Origin: Candidatus Tenderia sp.
Lineage (GTDB): Bacteria; Pseudomonadota; Gammaproteobacteria; Tenderiales; Tenderiaceae
Assembly: GCA_030148045.1 (NCBI GenBank)
Contig: JASBUE010000165.1
Span: 1 to 13,640, forward strand
Direction: 5' to 3'
Length of the DNA: 13,640 bases
The first letter of the stretch is position 1; the number at the start of each line of letters is the position of its first letter. A program made the translations under genes and the position numbers. Below, one piece after another: positions 1 through 6,551 of the stretch. The notes under the pieces were generated by a model. The model had not been told where the DNA came from. It searched no databases and saw only the letters and a list, made by a program, of their open reading frames with translations.

Positions 1-696
1 ATAGGCCTCCTGCAGGCGGTGGAAGAAGGCCGGCATGTTGTCGGGGTCGAAGCCCGAGTTGGCCAGGATGTCGATGCCCACCCGGTCGGCTTCCTTTTCA
101 TGGGCACGGGTAAAGTTGAGCTGTTGCTGTATGTTGCCTGCCGCCGCCGTGGTGATCATGGCGGAACTGAGTTGTGGCGATCCCAGCAGGATGGCGGCGA
201 TGATGGCGGCGGCGGTCTGCAATTGGCTGGCAGAGGCCTTTTGGAAGGCGCGTGCCAGGTGACGCTGAGTGACATGGGCGATTTCATGGGCCATCACCGC
301 CGCCAGCTCACCTTCCGATTGGGCCGCCAGAATCAGACCACTGTGGATGCCGATATGGCCGCCGGGGCCGGCGAAGGCGTTGATGGAGGGATCGTCGACG
401 ATAAAGAAGTGGAACGGCAGGTCGGTACCCGCCGCTGATAACAGGCGGTAACCCAGGGAGTTGACATAGGCAATGAGCTCCGGATCCTCGGAGATCTCCA
501 CATTCTGGCGCAGGTTGCGCATGAAGGCCTGGCCGAGGCGGTAATCGTCCTGGGGTGACAGGGCGACGGCCGAGGGATCGCCCAGGTCGGGCAGTTCGGA
601 GGCCTGCGAAGAAGGCGGAAAAACAAGCAAACACAACAGGCCGAACAAAAGCGCAACCGCTGTCCGGTGGGGGCGGCCGTCTGGATATAGCTTCAT
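1..696 (-). CDS. bepA: BepA-type M48 periplasmic metalloprotease, C-terminal part missing (window edge)
   Basis: Reads without a stop from the ATG at 696 to base 1, giving 232 residues. Residues about 11-32 form a signal peptide (hydrophobic core, then SSQA before SELPD), so the product is periplasmic. The zinc site HEIAH is at 137-141 and the third ligand is E202 in HEKEADRVG; E. coli BepA/YfgC has the same motifs at almost the same numbers. BepA degrades or assists stalled LptD and other outer-membrane proteins at the BAM complex, and its second half is a TPR domain, which would lie outside this window. The start is uncertain: neither ATG 696 nor the in-frame ATG 726 has a clear Shine-Dalgarno sequence. 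I chose 696 because it gives a normal signal peptide (positive n-region), whereas 726 adds acidic residues. Divergent from tusA. Family assignment is firm; exact orthology to BepA rather than another M48C protein is inferred. Confidence 0.9.
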   Translation of the reverse strand, partial: MKLYPDGRPHRTAVALLFGLLCLLVFPPSSQASELPDLGDPSAVALSPQDDYRLGQAFMRNLRQNVEISEDPELIAYVNSLGYRLLSAAGTDLPFHFFIVDDPSINAFAGPGGHIGIHSGLILAAQSEGELAAVMAHEIAHVTQRHLARAFQKASASQLQTAAAIIAAILLGSPQLSSAMITTAAAGNIQQQLNFTRAHEKEADRVGIDILANSGFDPDNMPAFFHRLQEAY

Positions 697-803
697 GGGG
701 ATAAGATCAGACTCTACGGGCGTCATCTGGAATAATATGGAAAGTTAGACAGGATGATATCATTGGCCGTTCAATTTTTTGTGATGGCTGAAGAGGGTGG
801 CGG
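697..803. promoter_or_regulatory. bepA/tusA divergent intergenic region with a 10-bp palindrome
   Basis: This 107-nt gap must hold the promoters of both divergent genes, but I find no convincing -35/-10 pair for either. A perfect palindrome ATGATATCAT lies at 754-763. Its TGATA/TATCA half-sites resemble those of the longer palindrome at 1203-1217. A 10-bp palindrome in AT-rich DNA can arise by chance, so the resemblance is only suggestive. The tusA ribosome binding site (GAGGGTGG, 793-800) closes the region. Confidence 0.3.
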
Positions 804-1037
804 ATGAGCACGGTAGTGGAAAGGGAGCTTGATACCAGTGGTTTGAGCTGTCCCCTGCCTATTTTGCGGTTGAAACAGGCGCTGCGTGGCATGGAGCGTG
901 GCCAGCGGCTGCGGCTGATCGCCACCGATCCGGGTTCCCAGTCCGATGTCGTCGCCTTCGCCGCCCAGACCGGCCATCGACTGCTAGAATCCCATGCCGA
1001 AGGGGGCAAGTTTTACTATCTCATCGAAAAGGCCTGA
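804..1037 (+). CDS. tusA: TusA-family sulfur-carrier protein
   Basis: A 77-residue cytoplasmic protein with the TusA signature GLSCPLPILRLKQAL at about residues 13-27. Cys16 of the CPxP motif is the residue expected to carry the persulfide. The length matches TusA (about 75-85 residues). The family relays sulfur from IscS-type desulfurases to tRNA 2-thiouridylation or molybdenum-cofactor synthesis, and in sulfur oxidisers takes part in the rDsr/sHdr pathways. With no dsr, hdr or rhodanese gene nearby, the specific role cannot be decided here. The start is supported by GAGGGTGG just upstream. It stands opposite bepA, and as I recall tusA-like genes are often found beside M48 protease genes in gammaproteobacteria. 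It could be a paralogue (YedF/SirA-like) rather than the TusA of tRNA thiolation. Confidence 0.88.
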   Translation: MSTVVERELDTSGLSCPLPILRLKQALRGMERGQRLRLIATDPGSQSDVVAFAAQTGHRLLESHAEGGKFYYLIEKA

Positions 1038-1149
1038 GCCGTGCCGCTGTGTCCGGTGCGCTGTCAATTTCCCCCTGTTTCACCATAATTGAAATATCGC
1101 GATGGGTTCAGCGTCGTGTGGCGCTACGACGAAACGCCGCGGGGCCGAC

Positions 1150-1177
1150 TTTGAATATTATAAAAAACTAATATAAT
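1150..1177 (+). promoter_or_regulatory. Predicted sigma-70 promoter of the RND efflux operon
   Basis: A perfect -10 box TATAAT lies at 1172-1177. The best -35 is TTTGAA/TTGAAT at 1150-1156, with a 15-16 nt spacer, a little short of the ideal 17. The stretch is strikingly AT-rich against GC-rich flanks. Transcription would start near 1184, leaving a leader of about 60 nt that contains the palindrome at 1203-1217. Confidence 0.55.
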
Positions 1178-1202
1178 TTCATTGCGAGTCATTATTCGAT
1201 GT

Positions 1203-1217
1203 AGTGATAATATCACT
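1203..1217. promoter_or_regulatory. Perfect 15-bp palindrome, candidate operator of the RND operon
   Basis: AGTGATAATATCACT is two perfect 7-bp arms around one central A. It lies about 20 nt downstream of the predicted transcription start and 29 nt before the GTG start of the adaptor gene. That is a usual place for a repressor operator of an efflux operon (TetR, MarR or similar dimer). No regulator gene is present in the window, so the protein that would bind it is unknown. It does not match the full Fur box or other operators I can recall. Confidence 0.5.
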
Positions 1218-1245
1218 GAGTTAGGAAAAATCTCGGGGGGCCAAC

Positions 1246-2274
1246 GTGCGTCAAACACTTATCGCCTGGTTAATCGGAATAGCCTTGATCCATTTCAATC
1301 CGTCCGTCGCCGCGGCCGACCTGGCCGTGACCGACGTCCGGCTGCAAACCACCCCGCAGGAACGTGTCTTCGACGCCGTGATCGAGGCGGTGCACCAGTC
1401 CACGGTGTCGGCGCAGATTGTCGGCCGGGTGGTGGAGATCAACTACGATGTGGATGACTTCGTTCCCAAGGACGCCGTCATCATCCGTGTCCACGACAGC
1501 GAGCAGCGCGCCCGGGTGGAGCAGGCCCAGGCCGGCCTGCAGGAGGCCAGGGCGCGGCTGAAAGAGGCGCGGGACGAGTACAACCGCGTCGAGGATATCT
1601 ATGCCAAAAAACTGGTGGCCCAGGCCGAACTGGACAAGGTCGAGGCAGCGCTGAAGGCGGCGCGGGCGCGGGTGGAGGCGGCCGAGGCGCGGCTGACCGA
1701 GGCGCGGGAGCAGCTCGACCATACGGTTATCAAGGCGCCCTTTGCCGGCGTCGTCACCGAGCGCCACGTGGAACTGGGCGAGACCGTCGGCGTGGGCCAG
1801 CCGCTGATGAGCGGCTTCTCTTTCGAACACCTGCGCGCCACCACCCAGGTGCCCCAGGCCTTCGTCACCGCCGTGCGGGAGCACGGCCGGGCGCGGCTGC
1901 TGCTGCCGTCCGGCGACAGTGTGGCGGCCGAGTCCTTGCGCGTCTTTCCCTATGCCGATGCGCAGAGCCACGCCTTCAATGTGCGCGTCAATCTGCCCCA
2001 GGGCGACCACGGCGTCTATCCCGGCATGTTCGTCAAGGTCGCCTTCGTCACCGGCGTGGAGGAGCGCCTGCTGGTGCCGGCCGCGGCGGTGGTCAAGCGC
2101 AGCGAGCTGACCGGTGTCTACGTGGTGGACGCGGACGGGCGGGTAAGCCTGCGTCAGATCCGCAGCGGCGGCCGTCGCGACGGGCAGGTGGAGGTGCTGG
2201 CCGGGCTGATCCCGGGCGAGCGGGTGGCCCTCGATCCCATCGCCGCCGGTATCACACTGAAACAACGGCGTTAA
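1246..2274 (+). CDS. RND efflux periplasmic adaptor (membrane fusion protein)
   Basis: A 342-residue protein of the AcrA/MexA/HlyD-like adaptor family, which bridges an inner-membrane RND pump and an outer-membrane channel. Residues 1-24 are a signal peptide ending VAAA before DLAV; there is no lipobox cysteine, so it is not a lipoprotein. A first half-lipoyl segment (VSAQIVGRVVEINY) is at about 50-63. A long Ala/Glu/Arg-rich coiled-coil hairpin spans about 85-155. The second half-lipoyl segment (TVIKAPFAGVVTERHVELG) follows, then the beta-barrel and a membrane-proximal domain (LLVPAAAVVKR). The start is GTG at 1246, with a G-run (1235-1240) as ribosome binding site. The gene ends 12 nt before the permease gene, so they form one operon. 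The substrate cannot be told from sequence. The usual length for the family is 340-400. Confidence 0.92.
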   Translation: MRQTLIAWLIGIALIHFNPSVAAADLAVTDVRLQTTPQERVFDAVIEAVHQSTVSAQIVGRVVEINYDVDDFVPKDAVIIRVHDSEQRARVEQAQAGLQEARARLKEARDEYNRVEDIYAKKLVAQAELDKVEAALKAARARVEAAEARLTEAREQLDHTVIKAPFAGVVTERHVELGETVGVGQPLMSGFSFEHLRATTQVPQAFVTAVREHGRARLLLPSGDSVAAESLRVFPYADAQSHAFNVRVNLPQGDHGVYPGMFVKVAFVTGVEERLLVPAAAVVKRSELTGVYVVDADGRVSLRQIRSGGRRDGQVEVLAGLIPGERVALDPIAAGITLKQRR

Positions 2275-2286
2275 CGGATTCGCACC

Positions 2287-5200
2287 ATGGCCGAGGAAAA
2301 AGTAGGCATCTCGGGCACCATCGCGCGCCTATTCCTGCGCAGCGAGTTGACGCCGTTGCTGGCGCTGGTGGGTATCCTCATGGGTGTCTTCGCCGTGCTG
2401 GTGACGCCGCGCGAGGAGGAGCAGCAGATCGACGTCACCTTCGCCAACATCTTCATTCCCTATCCCGGCGCCACCGCGGTGGAGGTGGAGAACCTGGTCA
2501 GCACCCCGGCGGAACAGGTGCTCGCCGAGATCAAGGGCGTCGAGCACGTCTATTCTGTATCGCGCCCCGGTCTGGCGGTGCTCACCGTGCAGTTCGAGGT
2601 GGGCGAGGAGCGTACCGAGAGCATCGTCAATCTCTACAACCAGATCTACTCCAACGAAGACTGGTTGCCGTCCGATCTGGGTGTGGGCCGTCCCATCGTC
2701 AAACCCAAGGGCATCGACGACGTACCCATCGTCAGTCTGACCCTCTGGACCGACGATCCGAACCGCGCTGGGTATGAACTGCAACAGGTGGCCCACACCA
2801 TCGAGGCGGAACTGAAGCGGGTGCCCGGCACGCGCGACATCTACACCATCGGCGGACCGCAGCAGGTGGTGCACATTCTGCTCGATCCGCAGCGCATGGC
2901 CGGTTACGACATCGCCTTCGACGACCTGCGCGCCGCGCTCGGCGCCGCCAACGCCACCCGCGATGCCGGTGAGCTGGTCAGCGACAATCGCGAAATCGAG
3001 GTGCAGGCGGGCACCTTTCTCACCACCCCGGAAGAGGTGGCCGAGCTGGTAGTGGGCATGCATGATGGCGTGCCGGTATATCTCAGCGACGTGGCCGAGG
3101 TCAGGCTGGGGCCGGATCAGCCGGAGCAATTCGTCTGGTTCGGCAGCGGCGCCGCGGCCGCGCAAAAGGGATTGGACGCGCATGGTGAGTTTCCCGCCGT
3201 CACCCTCGCCATCGCCAAACAGCCCGGCACCAATGCCGCCACCATCGCCGATCAGGTAATCGAGCGCGTGGAACAGCTCAAGGGCGTGTTTATTCCCGAA
3301 GGGGTGGAGGTGACGGTGACGCGCAACTATGGCGTCACCGCCACCGACAAGGCCATGACCCTGATCAAGAAACTGCTGTTCGCCACCGCTTCGGTGGTGT
3401 TGCTGGTCTTGTTCACCCTGGGTTGGCGCGAGGCCTTCATCGTCGGCAGCGCGGTGGTGATCACCCTGATGATCACCCTGTTCGCCTCCTGGGCCTGGGG
3501 CTTCACCCTCAACCGCGTTTCCTTGTTTGCGCTGATCTTCTCCATCGGCATCCTGGTGGATGACGCCATCGTGGTGGTGGAGAACATCCATCGCCACCGG
3601 CAGATGGGCGGCAAGAGCTTGGCGGAGGCCATCCCGCTGGCGGTGGATGAGGTGGGCGGCCCGACCATCCTGGCCACCTGCACCGTCATCGCCGCACTGC
3701 TGCCCATGGCCTTCGTCACCGGCCTGATGGGGCCCTACATGAGCCCCATCCCCATCAACGCCAGCATGGGCATGTTCATCTCGCTGGCGGTGGCCTTCAT
3801 CGTTACCCCCTGGCTCACCTATAAGGTCTTCAGTAAAAAGGAAGAGGCGGGCGCAGATCACGAAGAGGGGATGGACGGCCGGCTCTACAAACTCTTCAAG
3901 GGCGGAGTCGGTCCCTTCCTCGCCGGTGACGCCGGGCGCGGCCGGCGCCGGGGGCTATTCGGCGGCCTGATGCTGTTGATCCTGCTCGCCCTCGGCCTGG
4001 CCTTCGTCAAACTGGTCATCCTCAAGATGCTGCCGTTTGATAACAAGTCCGAATTTCAAGTGGTCGTGGACATGCCCGAGGGGACCAGCGTGGAGCAGAC
4101 CAATCGCGTCTTGCAGGAGTTGGCGCAATATCTCGCCATCGTGCCGGAGGTGACCGACTATCAGATCTATGCCGGCACCGCCGCGCCCATCAACTTCAAC
4201 GGCCTGGTGCGGCAATACTACCTGCGCAGCGGCGCCAACGTGGGCGACATCCAGGTCAACCTGTTGGATAAGGCCGAACGTGAGCGCCAGAGCCATGAGA
4301 TCGCCTTGTCGGTGCGCCAGCCCTTGCAGGAGATCGGTGCGCGCTTCGATGCCAATGTGAAGATCGTCGAGGTGCCGCCGGGGCCGCCGGTGCAGTCGCC
4401 GCTGGTGGCGGAGATCTACGGTCTTGATTACCCGGGTCAGATTGAAGTGGCCAAACAGGTGCACGAGGTGTTCGAACAAACCGACGACGTGGTGGACGTG
4501 GACGACAGCGTCGAACACCGCGCGCCGCGCTTGATCGTTGAAGTGGATCGCCAAAAGGCGGCCCGGCTGGGCGTGGCGCAGCAGACCGTGGTGAGCACAC
4601 TTACCGCCGCTGTGGGCGGCGAGGACGTGGGCTATCTGCACGGCACTACCGACAAATATCCCATGCCTCTACGGGTGGAACTGCCGGTGGCCGACAAGGC
4701 CGGCGCCCAGGCCTTGTTGGATCTTGAAGTGCGCAGCCAAAACGGTGCGCTGGTGCGGTTGTCGGAAATCGTGAAGCTGGTGGAGAGCGAGCGCGAGCAC
4801 ACCATTTATCACAAGGATCTGCTGCCGGTGGTGTTTGTCACCGGCGATGTGGCCGGGGAAACCGACAGCCCGCTCTACGGCATGTTCAGTATTCTCGCCA
4901 CACTCAAGGACACGCCGGTGCAGGCGGACAACGTGTTGCAGCAGACCCTGCTGGATCAGCCGGAAAACCCCTATCGCTACAGCCTCAAATGGGACGGCGA
5001 GTGGCAGGTCACCTACGAGACCTTCCGCGACATGGGCATCGCCTACGGTGTGGGCATGATCCTGATCTACGTGCTGGTGGTGGCCCAGTTCCGTTCCTAT
5101 CTGGTGCCGTTGATCATCATGACGCCCATCCCGTTGACCATCATCGGCGTCATGCCGGGCCATGCCCTGTTGGGCGCCAACTTTACCGCCACCTCCATGA

Positions 5201-5505
5201 TCGGCATGATCGCCCTGGCGGGCATCATCGTGCGCAATTCGATCCTGTTGGTGGACTTCATCAACCAGTCAGCTACCGCCGGCTTGCCCTTCGAAGAGGC
5301 GGTGATCCGTGCCGGCGCCGTGCGCGCCAAGCCCATCGTGCTGACCGGCCTGGCCGCCATGATCGGCGCCTTTTTCATTCTGGATGATCCCATCTTCAAT
5401 GGCCTGGCCATCTCGCTGATTTTCGGCATCTTCGTCTCGACGCTGCTGACCCTGGTAGTGATCCCGGTAATGTATTACGCCTTTATGCGCAAGCGCATGG
5501 GGTAA
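2287..5505 (+). CDS. RND-superfamily efflux permease
   Basis: A 1072-residue inner-membrane, proton-driven pump with the two-fold RND layout. TM1 is at about 22-40, a large periplasmic loop follows, TM2-6 span about 360-510, TM7 about 558-578, then a second periplasmic loop, and TM8-12 span about 1010-1068 and the segments just before. The TM4 motif SIGILVDDAIVVVENIHRH carries the paired aspartates D425/D426 of the proton relay. In TM10 the position of the conserved lysine of AcrB (K940) appears to be R983, in GIIVRNSILLVDF. A charged linker of about 35 residues joins the halves (about 516-552). The early TPREEEQQIDV motif points to a subgroup distinct from AcrB and from CusA; its substrates are unknown to me. 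The start ATG has only a weak upstream site and probably depends on coupling to the adaptor gene. No TolC-type gene follows, so the outer-membrane partner must be encoded elsewhere. Confidence 0.93.
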   Translation: MAEEKVGISGTIARLFLRSELTPLLALVGILMGVFAVLVTPREEEQQIDVTFANIFIPYPGATAVEVENLVSTPAEQVLAEIKGVEHVYSVSRPGLAVLTVQFEVGEERTESIVNLYNQIYSNEDWLPSDLGVGRPIVKPKGIDDVPIVSLTLWTDDPNRAGYELQQVAHTIEAELKRVPGTRDIYTIGGPQQVVHILLDPQRMAGYDIAFDDLRAALGAANATRDAGELVSDNREIEVQAGTFLTTPEEVAELVVGMHDGVPVYLSDVAEVRLGPDQPEQFVWFGSGAAAAQKGLDAHGEFPAVTLAIAKQPGTNAATIADQVIERVEQLKGVFIPEGVEVTVTRNYGVTATDKAMTLIKKLLFATASVVLLVLFTLGWREAFIVGSAVVITLMITLFASWAWGFTLNRVSLFALIFSIGILVDDAIVVVENIHRHRQMGGKSLAEAIPLAVDEVGGPTILATCTVIAALLPMAFVTGLMGPYMSPIPINASMGMFISLAVAFIVTPWLTYKVFSKKEEAGADHEEGMDGRLYKLFKGGVGPFLAGDAGRGRRRGLFGGLMLLILLALGLAFVKLVILKMLPFDNKSEFQVVVDMPEGTSVEQTNRVLQELAQYLAIVPEVTDYQIYAGTAAPINFNGLVRQYYLRSGANVGDIQVNLLDKAERERQSHEIALSVRQPLQEIGARFDANVKIVEVPPGPPVQSPLVAEIYGLDYPGQIEVAKQVHEVFEQTDDVVDVDDSVEHRAPRLIVEVDRQKAARLGVAQQTVVSTLTAAVGGEDVGYLHGTTDKYPMPLRVELPVADKAGAQALLDLEVRSQNGALVRLSEIVKLVESEREHTIYHKDLLPVVFVTGDVAGETDSPLYGMFSILATLKDTPVQADNVLQQTLLDQPENPYRYSLKWDGEWQVTYETFRDMGIAYGVGMILIYVLVVAQFRSYLVPLIIMTPIPLTIIGVMPGHALLGANFTATSMIGMIALAGIIVRNSILLVDFINQSATAGLPFEEAVIRAGAVRAKPIVLTGLAAMIGAFFILDDPIFNGLAISLIFGIFVSTLLTLVVIPVMYYAFMRKRMG

Positions 5506-5689
5506 CGGCCGGTTGCGGATTGAAAAACGCTGCGCTGATTAAGGAATAACGGATTTTCCGGCCGAAGTGATCTCCGGGCGCGCCGGGCTATTTGTGGCCG
5601 GGTATCGCCGCCGGTGCGGCGACGGCAATATTTCATCAAAGCACGGGACGGGAAGAATGAGGCCGTCCCCGGAATTAATTATATTAATT
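5506..5689. other. Inverted-repeat-rich, gene-free region after the RND operon
   Basis: This stretch holds four inverted repeats and no supported gene. CGGCCGG (5506-5512), starting directly after the permease stop, is matched by CCGGCCG (5558-5564). TCGCCGC-CGGT-GCGGCGA forms a perfect 7-bp, 4-nt-loop hairpin at 5605-5622. GGGACGG (5645-5651) pairs with CCGTCCC (5663-5669). AATTAATTATATTAATT (5673-5689) is a perfect 7+3+7 palindrome. None is followed by a clean U-run, so none is a textbook intrinsic terminator, although the 5605 hairpin could end the RND transcript with help. An open frame running from 5567 through this region lacks a ribosome binding site and I do not count it as a gene. 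Confidence 0.45.
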
Positions 5690-5748
5690 ACATTAAGTTG
5701 TAATATTTTATTAAAGTTTTTTGTTGGATTGTGGAGAGTGTGCCTAAA

Positions 5749-5777
5749 ACTTGATCTTCGCACTCACGAACTATACT
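5749..5777 (+). promoter_or_regulatory. Predicted promoter with sigma-S-like -10 (CTATACT) for the small membrane protein gene
   Basis: The -10 box TATACT (5772-5777) is preceded by C and followed by TAC, giving CTATACTTA, very close to the CTAYACTTAA extended -10 favoured by RpoS. A plausible -35, ACTTGATC, lies at 5749-5756 at a 15-17 nt spacing. The start would be near 5784, leaving a leader of about 70 nt. That leader contains a small hairpin, GCGTTG (5798-5803) with CAACGC (5817-5822). Sigma-S use is an inference from the motif only. Confidence 0.5.
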
Positions 5778-5855
5778 TACGGATAGAAAGAAGCACGGCG
5801 TTGCGCGCCACATCCACAACGCGAAAGCATTTGGCAGCCATTGGAGGGATTCGTT

Positions 5856-6269
5856 ATGAACAGCCAAGGTCAAGACAGCGTAGAGTGGTTCGAAGTGGTC
5901 TTTTTGACTTTCATCTATGTCCTGTATCTTCTTTTCGTCACCGCCCCGATCGGGGCCATCATCAGCGGCATCAAGGTGTACCGGTTCAAGAAACTCGCCG
6001 AACAGGAGGGCGCGACGCCTTCCCACGAGCAGGTGCTGGCCGCCACTCACCATGAGTGGCTGGTGCGCAGCTTTATCGTCATGGTGATACTGATGATGGT
6101 GGCCCTGGGGACCTTGGCCTATATGGTCGGCTACGCGGTTTTCTGGGGGGCGGTGATCTGGTGGTTTTATCGTCTCTTCCGTGGTATCGGCGCTTTGATC
6201 TCCCACAAGGAGATGCCGGCGCAGATCTGCACCCGGGCGCAGTGCTACGGGCAGGTCAATCCAATCTGA
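5856..6269 (+). CDS. Small uncharacterised inner-membrane protein (possibly DUF4870/Tic20-like)
   Basis: A 137-residue protein. The ATG at 5856 is chosen over the upstream in-frame TTG at 5841 because GGAGGG (5843-5848) sits 7 nt before it. Residues about 11-38 form one membrane segment (VVFLTFIYVLYLLFVTAPIG). Residues 72-107 are a 36-residue hydrophobic stretch, probably two helices with a hinge near G92. Between them lies a charged, cytoplasm-like loop (YRFKKLAEQEG). The second half (HHEWLVRSF, then IWWFYRLFRGIGAL and MP) resembles, from memory, small DUF4870/Tic20-like bacterial membrane proteins with an H-W-R-F ... WW-YR-x-x-x-G-x-x-x-L ... MP pattern; this needs a profile search. Two cysteines lie near the C-terminus (C125, C130). 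No function can be given. The promoter suggests stationary-phase or stress expression, and the neighbour downstream on the same strand is the betaine operon. Confidence 0.8.
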   Translation: MNSQGQDSVEWFEVVFLTFIYVLYLLFVTAPIGAIISGIKVYRFKKLAEQEGATPSHEQVLAATHHEWLVRSFIVMVILMMVALGTLAYMVGYAVFWGAVIWWFYRLFRGIGALISHKEMPAQICTRAQCYGQVNPI

Positions 6270-6408
6270 CGCCGCCGCTCAGTTCCCGACGGGCCCATAC
6301 CTGCGGGCGGTGTTCTGCGCCGGGCGGCAGGGTGGCTTCGTTGTCCGCCGCATTGGCGCTTTCGACACGGACCATGCTCAGATAGCCGTCTGTACCCAGG
6401 TCGCCCAT
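6256..6408 (-). pseudogene. Possible remnant of a minus-strand gene (about 50 codons, unidentified)
   Basis: The minus strand is open from a stop near 6546 to a TGA at 6258-6256. From the only ATG in that frame (6408) it would encode 50 residues, beginning MGDLGTDGYLSMVRVESA and ending RRELSGGVRLD. Codons in this part mostly end in G or C, as in the real genes around it, so it looks coding-like. The upstream part of the frame overlaps the predicted promoter at 6517-6545 and has no start with a ribosome binding site. The end overlaps the last 14 nt of the convergent membrane-protein gene. I do not recognise the sequence. It may be the C-terminal stub of a lost gene, a real small protein, or chance. 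Confidence 0.3.
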
Positions 6409-6437
6409 GCGGGCGTAAGATGGCCGGGAAGGGCGAA

Positions 6438-6455
6438 GCGGTTGTTCAGAACCGC
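6438..6455. repeat. Small perfect hairpin upstream of the betaine promoter
   Basis: GCGGTT and AACCGC form a perfect 6-bp stem around a 6-nt loop (GTTCAG). It lies about 60 nt upstream of the predicted -35 of the betaine operon. It could be an operator for a dimeric regulator or simply a chance inverted repeat; there is no adjacent T-run for a terminator on either strand. Confidence 0.25.
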
Positions 6456-6516
6456 AACATCGTTTATGCGAGTTTGTCTCTAGTAATTCGCGCAGGGAGA
6501 AAAGTCCCGTGTAACT

Positions 6517-6545
6517 TTGTGCTTTTGCGTTGTCTGCGTTAGACT
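6517..6545 (+). promoter_or_regulatory. Predicted promoter of the glycine betaine synthesis operon
   Basis: The -35 TTGTGC (6517-6522) and -10 TAGACT (6540-6545) are separated by exactly 17 nt, a good sigma-70-family arrangement. Transcription would start near 6552, which leaves an unusually long 5' leader of about 245 nt before the GTG start of the first methyltransferase gene. It is the best promoter I can see in the 527-nt gap; weaker ones inside the leader cannot be excluded. Confidence 0.5.
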
Positions 6546-6551
6546 AGGGCG

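Noticed and set aside
1112..1131. CGTCGT/ACGACG inverted repeat after tusA as a terminator
   Set aside because: The stem is only 6 bp with an 8-nt loop and no T-run follows on the plus strand.
1182..1457. Plus-strand open frame of 91 codons overlapping the start of the adaptor gene
   Set aside because: It crosses the operator-like palindrome, lacks a ribosome site and overlaps the signal-peptide region of the adaptor in another frame.
1270..2265. Minus-strand open frame of 331 codons across the adaptor gene
   Set aside because: Antisense shadow of a well-supported adaptor gene, with low-complexity composition and no family motif.
2329..3861. Minus-strand open frame of 510 codons across the RND gene
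   Set aside because: It is antisense to a clear RND permease; the composition (runs of His, Gln, Gly, Asp) is typical of the reverse reading of GC-rich coding DNA, with no motif or ribosome site.
5567..6055. Plus-strand open frame of 162 codons upstream of and overlapping the small membrane protein
   Set aside because: It has no ribosome binding site, runs through the AT-rich promoter region, and overlaps the better-supported gene (GGAGGG and membrane segments) in another frame.
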